A stretch of 34,145 nucleotides of DNA from an uncultured Clostridia bacterium (lineage in GTDB: Bacteria > Bacillota > Clostridia > Christensenellales > CAG-917): positions 1-34,145 of the forward strand of contig CANQCC010000004.1 in assembly GCA_947589635.1 (NCBI GenBank), written 5' to 3'. How positions within the stretch are numbered: the stretch's first letter is position 1; each line of letters begins with the position of its first letter. Below the pieces are notes generated by a model. That model worked only from the letters and a program-made list of their open reading frames with translations. It had not been told where the DNA came from and ran no database searches. Shown one piece after another: positions 19,573 to 28,492 of this stretch. The translations under genes were made by a program, and so were the position numbers.

Positions 19573-19777
19573 TTATGCGCATTTGCGCGCATCGCTTTTG
19601 TCAAATCTTATACATTTTGGCGTGGCGTCCCTTTTCACATCATGTGCGTTTAAGTTGGGCGCTTCTTGCCAAATTATCTGCGTTTAAGCAGAGTATTCCG
19701 CGCCTAATTATCTGCGTTTGCGCAGCGCGCTTTTCTTCATATTATGTACACTTAAGCGGAGCGTTCCTCTTCAAATC
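19573..19777. repeat. Six-unit, ~34-bp degenerate tandem array overlapping the dapB 3' end
   Basis: Units start at 19573, 19608, 19640, 19674, 19708 and 19742 (spacing 35, 32, 34, 34, 34); consensus roughly TTATNTGCGTTTAAGCGGAGCGCTTCTTTTCAAA. Confidence 0.8.
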
Positions 19778-20503
19778 CAGTATGTCGTTCACTTGGTACA
19801 GCCCCGCCTCTTTCCCCTCTATAAAGCGCAGCGCGTTTACTGTCCCGCGCGCAAAAAGTTCGGGGCCGAACGCCTCGTGTCTCAAGGCGACGCGCTGAAA
19901 TCCCGTGTCGAAGATGACCTCGTGCACGCCCGCGCCCTCGCCGAATCTCAGCGAGCTTATGCCTATGTCGCCCGCTCTTCGCCCGCCGCTTCTGTCTCCG
20001 CACACTATCCTACCGCCGCCCCGCACGTCGCGTATGGTGTTTGCAAGCATAAGCGCGGTGCCGCTTGGCGCGTCCTCTTTGCCGCCGCGGTGCGCCTCGA
20101 CGATCTCGACGTCGGCGTACGGAAAAGCCGCCGCCACCTGCCCCGCAAGGGAGGCGAACAGGGATACCCCAAAGGACATGTTGCTGCAAAAGAAGACGGG
20201 GATATGCGCGGAGGCCTCCTCTATAGTCCTCTTTTGCCCCTCGCTCTGCCCCGTAGTCGCGATTATAAGCGCGGCGCGGCGATCGAGCGCAAACCTGCAA
20301 AGCTCCTCGGTAAGCGAAGGACGTGAGAAGTCCACCACCGCGTCCGCCCCCTCTTTGACGTCGTTTAAGCGGCTATAGTGATTGCAGCCCAAGTTTGCGG
20401 GGAGGATGTCCACGCTTGCCGCAAGCCCTATGCCCGCTTCGTCAAACGCGCGCGCGACCGCCCTGCCCATGCGCCCCGCCGCGCCCACAAGAATAACCTT
20501 CAT
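19742..20503 (-). CDS. dapB: 4-hydroxy-tetrahydrodipicolinate reductase
   Basis: MKVILVGAAGRMGRAV; GVSLFASLAGQVAAAFPYADVEIVEAHRGGKEDAPSGTALMLA; FDTGFQRVALRHEAFGPELFARGTVNALRFIEGKEAGLY. Confidence 0.97.
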   Translation of the reverse strand: MKVILVGAAGRMGRAVARAFDEAGIGLAASVDILPANLGCNHYSRLNDVKEGADAVVDFSRPSLTEELCRFALDRRAALIIATTGQSEGQKRTIEEASAHIPVFFCSNMSFGVSLFASLAGQVAAAFPYADVEIVEAHRGGKEDAPSGTALMLANTIRDVRGGGRIVCGDRSGGRRAGDIGISSLRFGEGAGVHEVIFDTGFQRVALRHEAFGPELFARGTVNALRFIEGKEAGLYQVNDILDLKRNAPLKCT

Positions 20504-20621
20504 AAAAAGCCTCTTGCCAAAATATGCCGCCCTCCCGCAAATATTGACAAAATTTTACAATATAAACAGATTTTTATATTTGCGTTAAACCAATTGCCTT
20601 TTGGCGCATAATGTATTATGA

Positions 20622-20645
20622 TTATCTAAAGAATTCTTTAGATAA
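20622..20645. promoter_or_regulatory. Perfect 24-bp palindrome upstream of the VanZ-like gene
   Basis: TTATCTAAAGAATTCTTTAGATAA, 27 bp before ATG at 20673. Confidence 0.7.
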
Positions 20646-20672
20646 AGAGGGCGCTTGCTCTTTTGGGGTCTT

Positions 20673-22598
20673 ATGGCAGAAAGAAAGTATTTCAACATCG
20701 TAAGGTATATCGCTATCGCCGCTATCGCATGCACGCTTGCCGCGATAATTTTTATGATTGTCGAATCGGCGTTCCCGGGCGACATAAGCGCGGCGGCTTC
20801 CGCAAAGTTCACGGGAGATAAAGGCGATACCGTCGTCGTGGACCAAAAGCTGAAGGACGTCCCCACAAAGAGGATCGCGCCCGAAAGCCTGCAGGGCTAT
20901 ATCGGGCAGGACAAGGCCATAACCGTGTACTACTCGCCAAGCGAGGCCACGGACAGGGATATCGAATGGGAAATTGTTGGCAACGACGTCGCTGATCCCG
21001 TCTTCACGCTGTCCGATGACGGCGTCGTACACTTTTTGCGCATGGGAAACGCCAACGTGCGCGCCACGCTTAAAAGCGATCCCGAAATAACCGCGACTTG
21101 CAACGTCACCTGCTATGGCACGCATCCCGAGAAGATCACTTCGCTTACGCCGAAGGTCTCGACCTTCAAAAGCGGCACCAACTCGCAGTTTTATCTCACC
21201 GATCAAGACGGCGAAGACGTCTCCGTCATCCCCTACACCGCAACATATTCGGACGGAGGCGAGCACTTTGTGATCCAGCACAACCAATTGATCGCAAGAA
21301 AGCCGGGAACCGCCACGCTCACTCTGTCCCATAAGAGCATGCCTCAGGACATCTCCATGGAAATAACGATAACAGAAAATCCAAACTACGTCCCCATAGA
21401 AAAGCTCTCCATCAAGGAGGGGCTGCTTGACGAGGACGGATATTATAACCTTCCCATATACAGCTATTTGTCCGCGAATGAGATCTTTGACGTAACGCCC
21501 GCTAACGCCACCTCTACATATGTCAAGCTCAATTCGTCAAGCTCCAGCATACAGGTAATAGTCTTCCGCTTTCAGGCGGTCACGACGGGCGAGGCCACAC
21601 TGCGCATAACGCCGCTTGTGGACCCATCCAAGGCCATCGACGTGAAGATAAGGGTCTACGTGCCAAAGCCTCAGCAGATCCAGATCATGACCAACAGCGT
21701 CACTACCGTGGATTCGCTGACCGACATAAGCGTGTACGGCGACGACTCCTACATAGACCCAAAGGACATCGCCTATACCGTCGTCAAGGGCAAAGCCACC
21801 TTCGAAAACGGCAGGTTCAGAGGCAAGAGGCTTGGCAAACTTGTGATTAAAGCCACCTACCTGCCCGACCCCACGCTGACCGCCACCGCGGAGATCGACA
21901 TCAAGCTGTACACGACGTTCGGGCAATTCATCCGCAAGATCCTCGGCCACTTCACGCTGTTTTGCGTCATAGGCTTCGGGCTTACCTTCGTGTATCTGTT
22001 CGGGATAAAGCCGCGCTGGGTCTCCCTGCCGCTCACGCTGTCGTCGGGGCTGCTGCTCGGCATGCTCTCCGAGGGCATCCAGTCCCTCACCAAAGGGCGC
22101 TACGCAAGCTGGGTGGACGTGTTTGTGGACGCGACCGGAGCCGCGCTCGGCATGGTCATAGCCTTTGCCGTCTTCGGCCTCATACTGCTTGTAGCCCACC
22201 TGTTGGGCAACAAGGGCAAGCTGTGGAACGGCGTAAAAGCGGTCACCTTCCGCACCATGTTCAAGCGCTTCAGTCCCGCGACCGAGCCCGCCGCCGCAAC
22301 TCCCGACGGAGCAACACAGGAAGTCCCTGTCCCCGACGGCGCAACCATAGACGATCCAGCTCCTGCGGAGAATGTGGCAGCCAACGCCGCCATAAATGAC
22401 TCGGCTTCGGACGGCGCAACTAAAGGCAGCACATCTTCGGACGGCGCGACCATAAAAAGCGAAACTCCAAACGGCATAGCTCCCGCCGACGTCGCGCTCG
22501 CCGCGGATATCGACGGCGAAACAGCCGCGGACAGCTCGATTGCAGACGAAACGCCTGTCGTAGACGACGAAAATTCTTCGGACGGTCAAAACGGATAA
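20673..22598 (+). CDS. VanZ-like membrane protein with a large extracellular Ig-like insertion
   Basis: TM1 then IVESAFPGDISAAAS; ~400-aa beta-rich region; RKILGHFTLFCVIGFGLTFVYLF...MLSEGIQSLTKGRYASWVDVFVDATGAALGMVIAF resembles the VanZ core; low-complexity C-terminal tail. Confidence 0.75.
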   Translation: MAERKYFNIVRYIAIAAIACTLAAIIFMIVESAFPGDISAAASAKFTGDKGDTVVVDQKLKDVPTKRIAPESLQGYIGQDKAITVYYSPSEATDRDIEWEIVGNDVADPVFTLSDDGVVHFLRMGNANVRATLKSDPEITATCNVTCYGTHPEKITSLTPKVSTFKSGTNSQFYLTDQDGEDVSVIPYTATYSDGGEHFVIQHNQLIARKPGTATLTLSHKSMPQDISMEITITENPNYVPIEKLSIKEGLLDEDGYYNLPIYSYLSANEIFDVTPANATSTYVKLNSSSSSIQVIVFRFQAVTTGEATLRITPLVDPSKAIDVKIRVYVPKPQQIQIMTNSVTTVDSLTDISVYGDDSYIDPKDIAYTVVKGKATFENGRFRGKRLGKLVIKATYLPDPTLTATAEIDIKLYTTFGQFIRKILGHFTLFCVIGFGLTFVYLFGIKPRWVSLPLTLSSGLLLGMLSEGIQSLTKGRYASWVDVFVDATGAALGMVIAFAVFGLILLVAHLLGNKGKLWNGVKAVTFRTMFKRFSPATEPAAATPDGATQEVPVPDGATIDDPAPAENVAANAAINDSASDGATKGSTSSDGATIKSETPNGIAPADVALAADIDGETAADSSIADETPVVDDENSSDGQNG

Positions 22599-22641
22599 AG
22601 CCAACGAGCTTTCCTTCAAATTATCCTGAAAAATAAAAGTT

Positions 22642-22665
22642 AAGGCGCGGCAGATGCCGCGCCTT
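22642..22665. terminator. Bidirectional terminator between the VanZ-like and phosphoesterase genes
   Basis: AAGGCGCGGC-AGAT-GCCGCGCCTT. Confidence 0.8.
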
Positions 22666-22685
22666 TGCATATGTTGTTTTATTTA

Positions 22686-24305
22686 TCAGTCCTTTTCGTG
22701 CGTCACTTTGTCATAGCTATAGTAGTTCTTCTGCGAGCAATCGAAGGAGCCGTCGCTTTGGACGATTATCCTTGTGCAGCCGCGCTGGTTGTGCTCCTTG
22801 TAGATGCCGGGATAGGCAAGATAGTCAACGCTCATGCCATAGGTCAGGCGGATGCCCTTATAGTCTATGGAGAAGTTGTTGTAGTGGTCGTGCCCGCAGA
22901 AAGTGCCCTGCATGCCGTGCGTGAGGCCTTCTTCAAACAGCATGTCCGTCTTGTATCCGCAGAAGATGCCGTAGCTTGAAACGCCGTGGCGCTCGGAGGG
23001 TGTTTCTCCCATCACGCCAAACTTGTAGGTGACCACGCCGTCCTCTTTGCTTTCGGTGTAGTCCTTGCTTGCCGTAGCGGTAGCGCCCGCCTCCGGGGTC
23101 TCGCCGTTGTATTGCTCGCGGACGGCTCTCCACGCCTCGCGGTACTCGACAAGCGGGATGTGGAAGAACGCAAGGTTTTTGACGTATTGGTTGTCGCCGT
23201 TGGCTTCTCTAAGTTTGTCCATCTCCTGCTTGTACCAATCCACCTGAGATTGATGGATGTTGTCGTACTTCCACGCGATCCCAAAATAGTCGCCGTCCGT
23301 GTAGGAGTGGCTGTCAAGCATGACCAGGGATTGAATGTACTTGCCCTCCGAATTTTTGACGTTGATGATGTGGTTTCCAAAGCCCTTGTCTATCTTGCCG
23401 AACTTGTCGTCCTCGTCCGAGAGGCCGCGCTGATACAAGCAATATTTGAAGTTGCTTTTTTCATAATATTCCGTGATGTCCTTGCGGGAATACATGCTGT
23501 ACGCCTCGGTGTCGTGGTTGCCGAAAGCAAACGTCCAATACACCTGCAAGCTCTCCATCATGTTTGCAAACACCTTGGTCGCGTTAAGATTGTTGAAGGT
23601 GCCCGCCTGGAAGGGGACGGGGTATGCGATGTCGCCCGTAACTACCACAAGGTCGGGTTGCTCCTGCCTTATCATGGTCGCGACCGCGTTCATAGCCCAC
23701 TGGTCCTTGTTCCCCGAAAAACTGCCCGCGCCGATGTGCACGTCGGTAAGCTGCAATATCTTAAACTCTGTCCTGTCTGCGGGAAGCTCAAAGTACGTCC
23801 AATCCTCCTCGCCGCGCACGGGGACAAGCTGCTCGTGCTCGGTATATTTGACAGGCTCCATGCTCCTCGCCTGCTTTATCAGCGCCTTTGCGCCCACCGC
23901 GTTGCCGATGGCTATGCCCGAGAAGAATATCGCAAGCACAAGCACTATTGCGCCCGTGATGATAAGCGCCTTTATAGTGCGCTTTTTCTTCTGCTCCGGA
24001 GTGAGCTTTTTGCGCTCTTTCTTTTTCTTCTTTTTGCCTTCCGCGTAGGAGAGTATGCCCTCTTCCTTGCCCTCTTCTTCGGCTTCGTCTTCAGAGGCTT
24101 CTTCCGCCTGCTGCGCGTTTTCGCTCTCTTCTTCCGCCTGCTCGGCCTCGCTAGCCTCGTCCGCCTGCGCGTTTTCTGCCGCCGGAGCCTCCGCCTCTGT
24201 TGCGGGCTGCTCCGCCTCGTCGGTTTGGACGGCTGCCTCTTCCGCCGTTTCGGGCGCCAAAGCCTCCTCTTCGCGGATCTCGTCCTTCTTGATGTCTTCG
24301 CTCAT
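22686..24305 (-). CDS. Membrane-anchored calcineurin-like metallophosphoesterase
   Basis: Motifs LQLTDVHIGAG, VVTGDIAYP, FGNHDTE, FCGHDHYNN; acidic N-terminus, basic KKKKKERKK, then one TM; SD GGGAG. Confidence 0.92.
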   Translation of the reverse strand: MSEDIKKDEIREEEALAPETAEEAAVQTDEAEQPATEAEAPAAENAQADEASEAEQAEEESENAQQAEEASEDEAEEEGKEEGILSYAEGKKKKKKERKKLTPEQKKKRTIKALIITGAIVLVLAIFFSGIAIGNAVGAKALIKQARSMEPVKYTEHEQLVPVRGEEDWTYFELPADRTEFKILQLTDVHIGAGSFSGNKDQWAMNAVATMIRQEQPDLVVVTGDIAYPVPFQAGTFNNLNATKVFANMMESLQVYWTFAFGNHDTEAYSMYSRKDITEYYEKSNFKYCLYQRGLSDEDDKFGKIDKGFGNHIINVKNSEGKYIQSLVMLDSHSYTDGDYFGIAWKYDNIHQSQVDWYKQEMDKLREANGDNQYVKNLAFFHIPLVEYREAWRAVREQYNGETPEAGATATASKDYTESKEDGVVTYKFGVMGETPSERHGVSSYGIFCGYKTDMLFEEGLTHGMQGTFCGHDHYNNFSIDYKGIRLTYGMSVDYLAYPGIYKEHNQRGCTRIIVQSDGSFDCSQKNYYSYDKVTHEKD

Positions 24306-24334
24306 AATATACTCCCTTATAAGTGATTACTTTA

Positions 24335-24363
24335 ATTATATTATCATATCAAAAAAATATCAA
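24335..24363 (-). promoter_or_regulatory. Promoter of the metallophosphoesterase gene
   Basis: Minus strand TTGATA-N17-TATAAT. Confidence 0.75.
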
Positions 24364-24641
24364 GTGTCATTTTATATGGCCCCCAAGGCGCGCAAAAGTC
24401 CCCAAAATCCCTTAGACGCGCAAAAATTTTTATTTTGATAAACTTGTTAATTTAATAAATACCGCGTCGCCACTTTAGAGCGGCGACGTTTTATGAAACC
24501 CATGTGCGATTGATAAAAATTGACGTGCGATCTGTATTGAGGCTATGCGCAAAAGTAATTGCGCGCTTTATAAAAGCGGTGTTCTATTGGTATAAAACTT
24601 GGTATAAGACAATGCGAGACGCTGCTGCCTTAAGGCCGCCG

Positions 24642-24893
24642 TCACAAACTCTTGTCCTCTTCGGACGGCTTGAGAAACATTATGCCGCGCGTCTGAACGT
24701 CGGCATACGAAAAGGTTTTATGCTCCCCTCCGTCAAGTTTTACGGAAAATACCGCGGGAAAAGCGGCGATGACTTCGCCGTGGAAGAGCGAACTTTTTCC
24801 GCGCCCGCCGTTAATTTTTATCAGCACGGGCACGCCTATCAACCTTTTGACTCGCGCTTTTGCGGCGGACAGATCGCGACCAATTTCTCTCAT
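24642..24893 (-). CDS. veg: Veg family protein
   Basis: LSAAKARVKRLIGVPVLIKINGGRGKSSLFHGEVIAAFPAVFSVKLDGG...FSYADVQT resembles Bacillus Veg. ORF-track extension upstream of 24893 looks non-coding. Confidence 0.8.
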   Translation of the reverse strand: MREIGRDLSAAKARVKRLIGVPVLIKINGGRGKSSLFHGEVIAAFPAVFSVKLDGGEHKTFSYADVQTRGIMFLKPSEEDKSL

Positions 24894-25105
24894 ACGCAGA
24901 TTGTTGCCCGCGGCACGCAATTTTATACCTTCAAGCGCCCGCGCCTCCCGCGCTCGCCAAAAAAACCGCGATGTCTTAATAAAATAGCGCGGCGTTTGTC
25001 CTATCTCTCTCTTCAAAACCCGACGAAAATAAAAATGCGCCGTGTGGCTTTGCACATCGCGCGCGTTCGATAAGCCGTAGCTTTTGGAAAGTACCGACAA
25101 ATGTT

Positions 25106-26971
25106 TCAGTTTTGCTCCGCTTTTAAGTTTTTGCGTTTAAGCGCTATGATGACGACGGTCACGACGGCAAACAGAGCCAATGCGCATCCGACTATCAGCA
25201 TGCTTAGGTCGAGAGGGCGCAGGATGAAGGGCTTGACTTTGGCCTCAAACGCCACGCCTGGCAAAAGAGTGGGCGCGCTGACGCCGTATTGCATGCCTAT
25301 GACGTAGTTGCCCGCCTTTTCCGGCTTAAAGGCAAACGTCCTGCCCTCGGCGGCGAATTGGCCGTTGACGTACCACTTGATTTTAACGTGCGGGTCCATA
25401 TACGGCTCGCCGACAAATGAAAACACCGTGGTTTCGCCGGTATACAGCACTCCGCTTGTAGGCGCGTTTTTTAAGTCGCGCACGTCCCCCTCGTAGGTCA
25501 CTTTTGCGTTCCCCGCAAAAAAGGTCAGGTACTCTATGTGCATTTTTTGCTCGCCCCGCACCGCGGACGCATAGCTGAGTTTCGCGACTATCCTGGAGTC
25601 TCCGAAGACGGTAGGCGTGAAGGATATCGACCTGCCCTCGCCAAGCGGCGTTTCGTTGCCGTCGCTGTCGATAAGGCTCCATCTTATGGACGAATCGAGG
25701 TCGGGGTCAGTCTGCCCGAAAGGGGTCAGCCTTGCGATGAGGGATATCTTGGGCACGCTGCGCGGGTCCGAATAGTATATGCAGTCCGCATAGTCTCCGC
25801 TGCCAAGCGCCGCGTCGTGCGAGATGGCGATCCCGGTCGGATCATTGTAGTTCGGCTCCACATCGGCAAGGTCCTGTGTGACAAGAGTCTTCAGGTCAAG
25901 CAGGTTTATCTGCGTGCCGTCGTAGGTGACGTTGTCAAACGCAAAGCTCCTCATATATCTCGACAAAATGTGCGGGTCGCACTCCTCTCCTTCCAATCTC
26001 AGGCGCAGCTTGAGAAGCGCCGCCGCAAAGGACGCAAACGGAGCCGCCATACTTGTGCCGTCGTCGTTGCTGTAGCCGCTTGCCCCGTAAACTCCCGCCG
26101 CGGAATATATCGTATCCGAGGGCGCCGCAATGTCGTACAGCGTGCCGTAGTTCGATCCGTTCCACAGCCTGCCGTTCTTGTCGTAGCCCATCACACCAAA
26201 CACTCCGTCCAAAGCCGCGGGATAAAACGCGCCGTCTTCGCGCGGAAGGCTCGCCCTTTTGCCGTTGTTGCCCGCCGCCGCCACGATAAAGCTGCTTTCT
26301 ATCGCGCTGTTGACGGTATATTGCAGCTGCGTGTTGTCCGCCCACGCCGTCGTATCCGCGTACGACCTGCCAAGAGAGAGGTTGATTATGTCCGCGTTCA
26401 CTTTCGAGTTTGCGCGCCTTATCGCCTCGCTGACGCTCTCTATGGAAAACGCCTCCTGCTGAGTGCCGTCGACGTTCTTTTTTACGCTGGCCTTTATGGG
26501 ATATATCTTGATGTAGTTTTCAAGCTCGAACTCGTGTATGAGCATGGCGATGACGCCCGCGACATGGTTGCCGTGCTTACCCGAAGACTCGTCGCCGATA
26601 TCCACTTCTCCGCCCGAATCGGGAACGGTGCTGTTGTCGCCGAGCACCTGCCCGCTTGAGTTTTTAAGCAGCACATCCTTAAAGATCTCGTGATTTACGG
26701 TAAGCCCCGTGTCCACTACGGCGATGACGATGGGTTTTGTCGCGTCAAGCTCGCTCTTCCAGCCGTCCACGACTTCCTTCGCGCCGTAGACGTCAAGCGC
26801 GTCCCGTCCGTAGTACCAAAGGTCCGCCGCCTCCGTACCGCCATAGACGTCCGCAACATAGGCAAAGTCGTCGGTAACGGCCGCCGGCGCGCCGAAAAGC
26901 GCGACGCAAAGCGCAAGCGCCATCACCGCCGCCATAATTATTATCGTCGTCTTAAAAAACTTCTTTGCCAT
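25106..26971 (-). CDS. S8 (subtilisin-like) serine protease with C-terminal TM anchor
   Basis: Triad motifs IVIAVVDTGLTVNHE, KHGNHVAGVIAM, DDGTSMAAPFAS; C-terminal beta-rich region and TM (LIVGCALALFAVVTVVIIAL) followed by KRKN. Start trimmed to MAKKFF at 26971 with GGAG. Confidence 0.9.
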   Translation of the reverse strand: MAKKFFKTTIIIMAAVMALALCVALFGAPAAVTDDFAYVADVYGGTEAADLWYYGRDALDVYGAKEVVDGWKSELDATKPIVIAVVDTGLTVNHEIFKDVLLKNSSGQVLGDNSTVPDSGGEVDIGDESSGKHGNHVAGVIAMLIHEFELENYIKIYPIKASVKKNVDGTQQEAFSIESVSEAIRRANSKVNADIINLSLGRSYADTTAWADNTQLQYTVNSAIESSFIVAAAGNNGKRASLPREDGAFYPAALDGVFGVMGYDKNGRLWNGSNYGTLYDIAAPSDTIYSAAGVYGASGYSNDDGTSMAAPFASFAAALLKLRLRLEGEECDPHILSRYMRSFAFDNVTYDGTQINLLDLKTLVTQDLADVEPNYNDPTGIAISHDAALGSGDYADCIYYSDPRSVPKISLIARLTPFGQTDPDLDSSIRWSLIDSDGNETPLGEGRSISFTPTVFGDSRIVAKLSYASAVRGEQKMHIEYLTFFAGNAKVTYEGDVRDLKNAPTSGVLYTGETTVFSFVGEPYMDPHVKIKWYVNGQFAAEGRTFAFKPEKAGNYVIGMQYGVSAPTLLPGVAFEAKVKPFILRPLDLSMLIVGCALALFAVVTVVIIALKRKNLKAEQN

Positions 26972-27043
26972 TTGCTCCGTCCACATTCGGCATAAAGCCG
27001 ACATTCTATCGCGTTGTTTTGATCTTTGTCTCTTCCTTTTGCT

Positions 27044-28492
27044 TTATGCTTTCGCGCTTATAAGCTCAAGCGAGAAGGCAAGGCGTCTTAAACTTTCCTT
27101 CTTGCCCAGCGTCGTCGCCATTTCTATTGCGCCGCCCGGGGTCACAGGCGCGCCCGTAAGCGCCACGCGCATCGCAAACATGACTTGCCCCGCCTTCATC
27201 CCCGCCTCTTCGGCGGCAAGGCGTATGCGCTCCTTGACGGCGTCGTCCGTCCAATCGTCGAAGTCCTTCAGCGCGGATATCGCGACTTCCACCGCCCTCT
27301 TCGCGACGGAAAGGTCCACCTTCATCTTCTGATGGGTGTACATATTCAGGTCATATTCGCCAAATTCGCCAAGGAACGCGAGCTTTTGCGGGATCTCGGA
27401 GAGGATGTCCACGCGCGTCTGCATAAGGGAGGCTATCTCCCGCTTGTTGTAGGGCGCGTCGCCGATCGCCTCGTCTATGAAGGGCAGCGCTACGGTGTAA
27501 AATTCGTCCGCGCTCATCGCCTTAAGATACTCGCCGTTTAGCCAGCGCATCTTTTGCTCGTCAAAGATAGAGGCGCTTTTTGATATGCCGTCCGTGTCGA
27601 ACGCCTCCGTCATCTCCTGCATGGTCATCTTTTCGCGGTTGTCCTTGGGGCACCAGCCCAACAGCGCGATATAGTTGACCACCGCTTCGGGCAGATATCC
27701 CTTCTTGATGAAGTCCTCGAAGTTGGCGTCGCCATAGCGCTTGGACAGCTTTCTTGTCGCGTCCTTCATGATAGGCGGCAAGTGCATGTATTTGGGGCGC
27801 TGCCAGCCGAACGCGTCGTATATCAGGTTGTATTTGGGCGTGGAGCTTAAATATTCCGTGCCGCGGATGACGTGCGTTATGCCCATAAGGTGGTCGTCTA
27901 CGACGTTGGCGAAGTTGTAGGTGGGAAGTCCGTCGGATTTCAGCAGCACTCCGTCCTCTATGTCCGCGCTGTCAACGCTGATTTTGCCGAAGACCATATC
28001 TTCGTACTCGCTGACAACGCCCTCGGGCACTTTTTGCCTTATCACGTACGGTTCGCCCGCGGCAAGCCTTGTCGCGACCTCTTCCTCGGACAGATAGCGG
28101 CAGTGCTTGTCGTAGGTGTGCACGCCGTTTTCGTCCTTGAGGCTCTCAAGCCTCTCCTTGTCGCAAAAACAATAGTACGCTCCGCCGCGCCTCACAAGCT
28201 CCTCGGCATACTTTTTGTACAGCGACATGCGCTCCGTCTGCACGTAGGGGCCGTAGCCGCCGTCCTTGTCCGGGCCTTCGTCGTAGGTTATGCCCGCGGT
28301 CTCAAGCGTGCGGTAGACCATCTCCACGGCGCCGTCGACTTTGCGCTCCTGATCGGTGTCCTCTATGCGCAGGATAAACTTGCCGCCGTTCTTTTTGGCG
28401 AAAAGGTAGGCGTAAAGCCCAGTGCGCAGATTGCCTATGTGCATAAAGCCCGTTGGAGAGGGCGCAAATCTTGTTCTTACAGTTTCACTCAT
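27044..28492 (-). CDS. gltX: Glutamate-tRNA ligase
   Basis: RFAPSPTGFMHIGNLRTGLYAYLFAKKNGGKFILRIEDTDQ and KLSKRYGD. Confidence 0.97.
   Translation of the reverse strand: MSETVRTRFAPSPTGFMHIGNLRTGLYAYLFAKKNGGKFILRIEDTDQERKVDGAVEMVYRTLETAGITYDEGPDKDGGYGPYVQTERMSLYKKYAEELVRRGGAYYCFCDKERLESLKDENGVHTYDKHCRYLSEEEVATRLAAGEPYVIRQKVPEGVVSEYEDMVFGKISVDSADIEDGVLLKSDGLPTYNFANVVDDHLMGITHVIRGTEYLSSTPKYNLIYDAFGWQRPKYMHLPPIMKDATRKLSKRYGDANFEDFIKKGYLPEAVVNYIALLGWCPKDNREKMTMQEMTEAFDTDGISKSASIFDEQKMRWLNGEYLKAMSADEFYTVALPFIDEAIGDAPYNKREIASLMQTRVDILSEIPQKLAFLGEFGEYDLNMYTHQKMKVDLSVAKRAVEVAISALKDFDDWTDDAVKERIRLAAEEAGMKAGQVMFAMRVALTGAPVTPGGAIEMATTLGKKESLRRLAFSLELISAKA

Noticed and set aside
19573-19777. CRISPR-like array or small peptide gene near dapB
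   Set aside because: Degenerate contiguous units without spacers; stops in each unit on the dapB strand.
24464-24494. CGTCGCC...GGCGACG hairpin as a riboswitch or terminator
   Set aside because: A good stem, but no clear T tract on the minus strand where it would follow veg; left unassigned.
24590-24620. TTGGTATAA direct repeat (two copies, 14-nt spacing)
   Set aside because: Only two short copies, compatible with chance or recent slippage.
24893-25100. N-terminal extension of Veg in the ORF track
   Set aside because: Similarity to Veg begins just after residue 70; the upstream part is basic, unstructured-looking and likely leader DNA.
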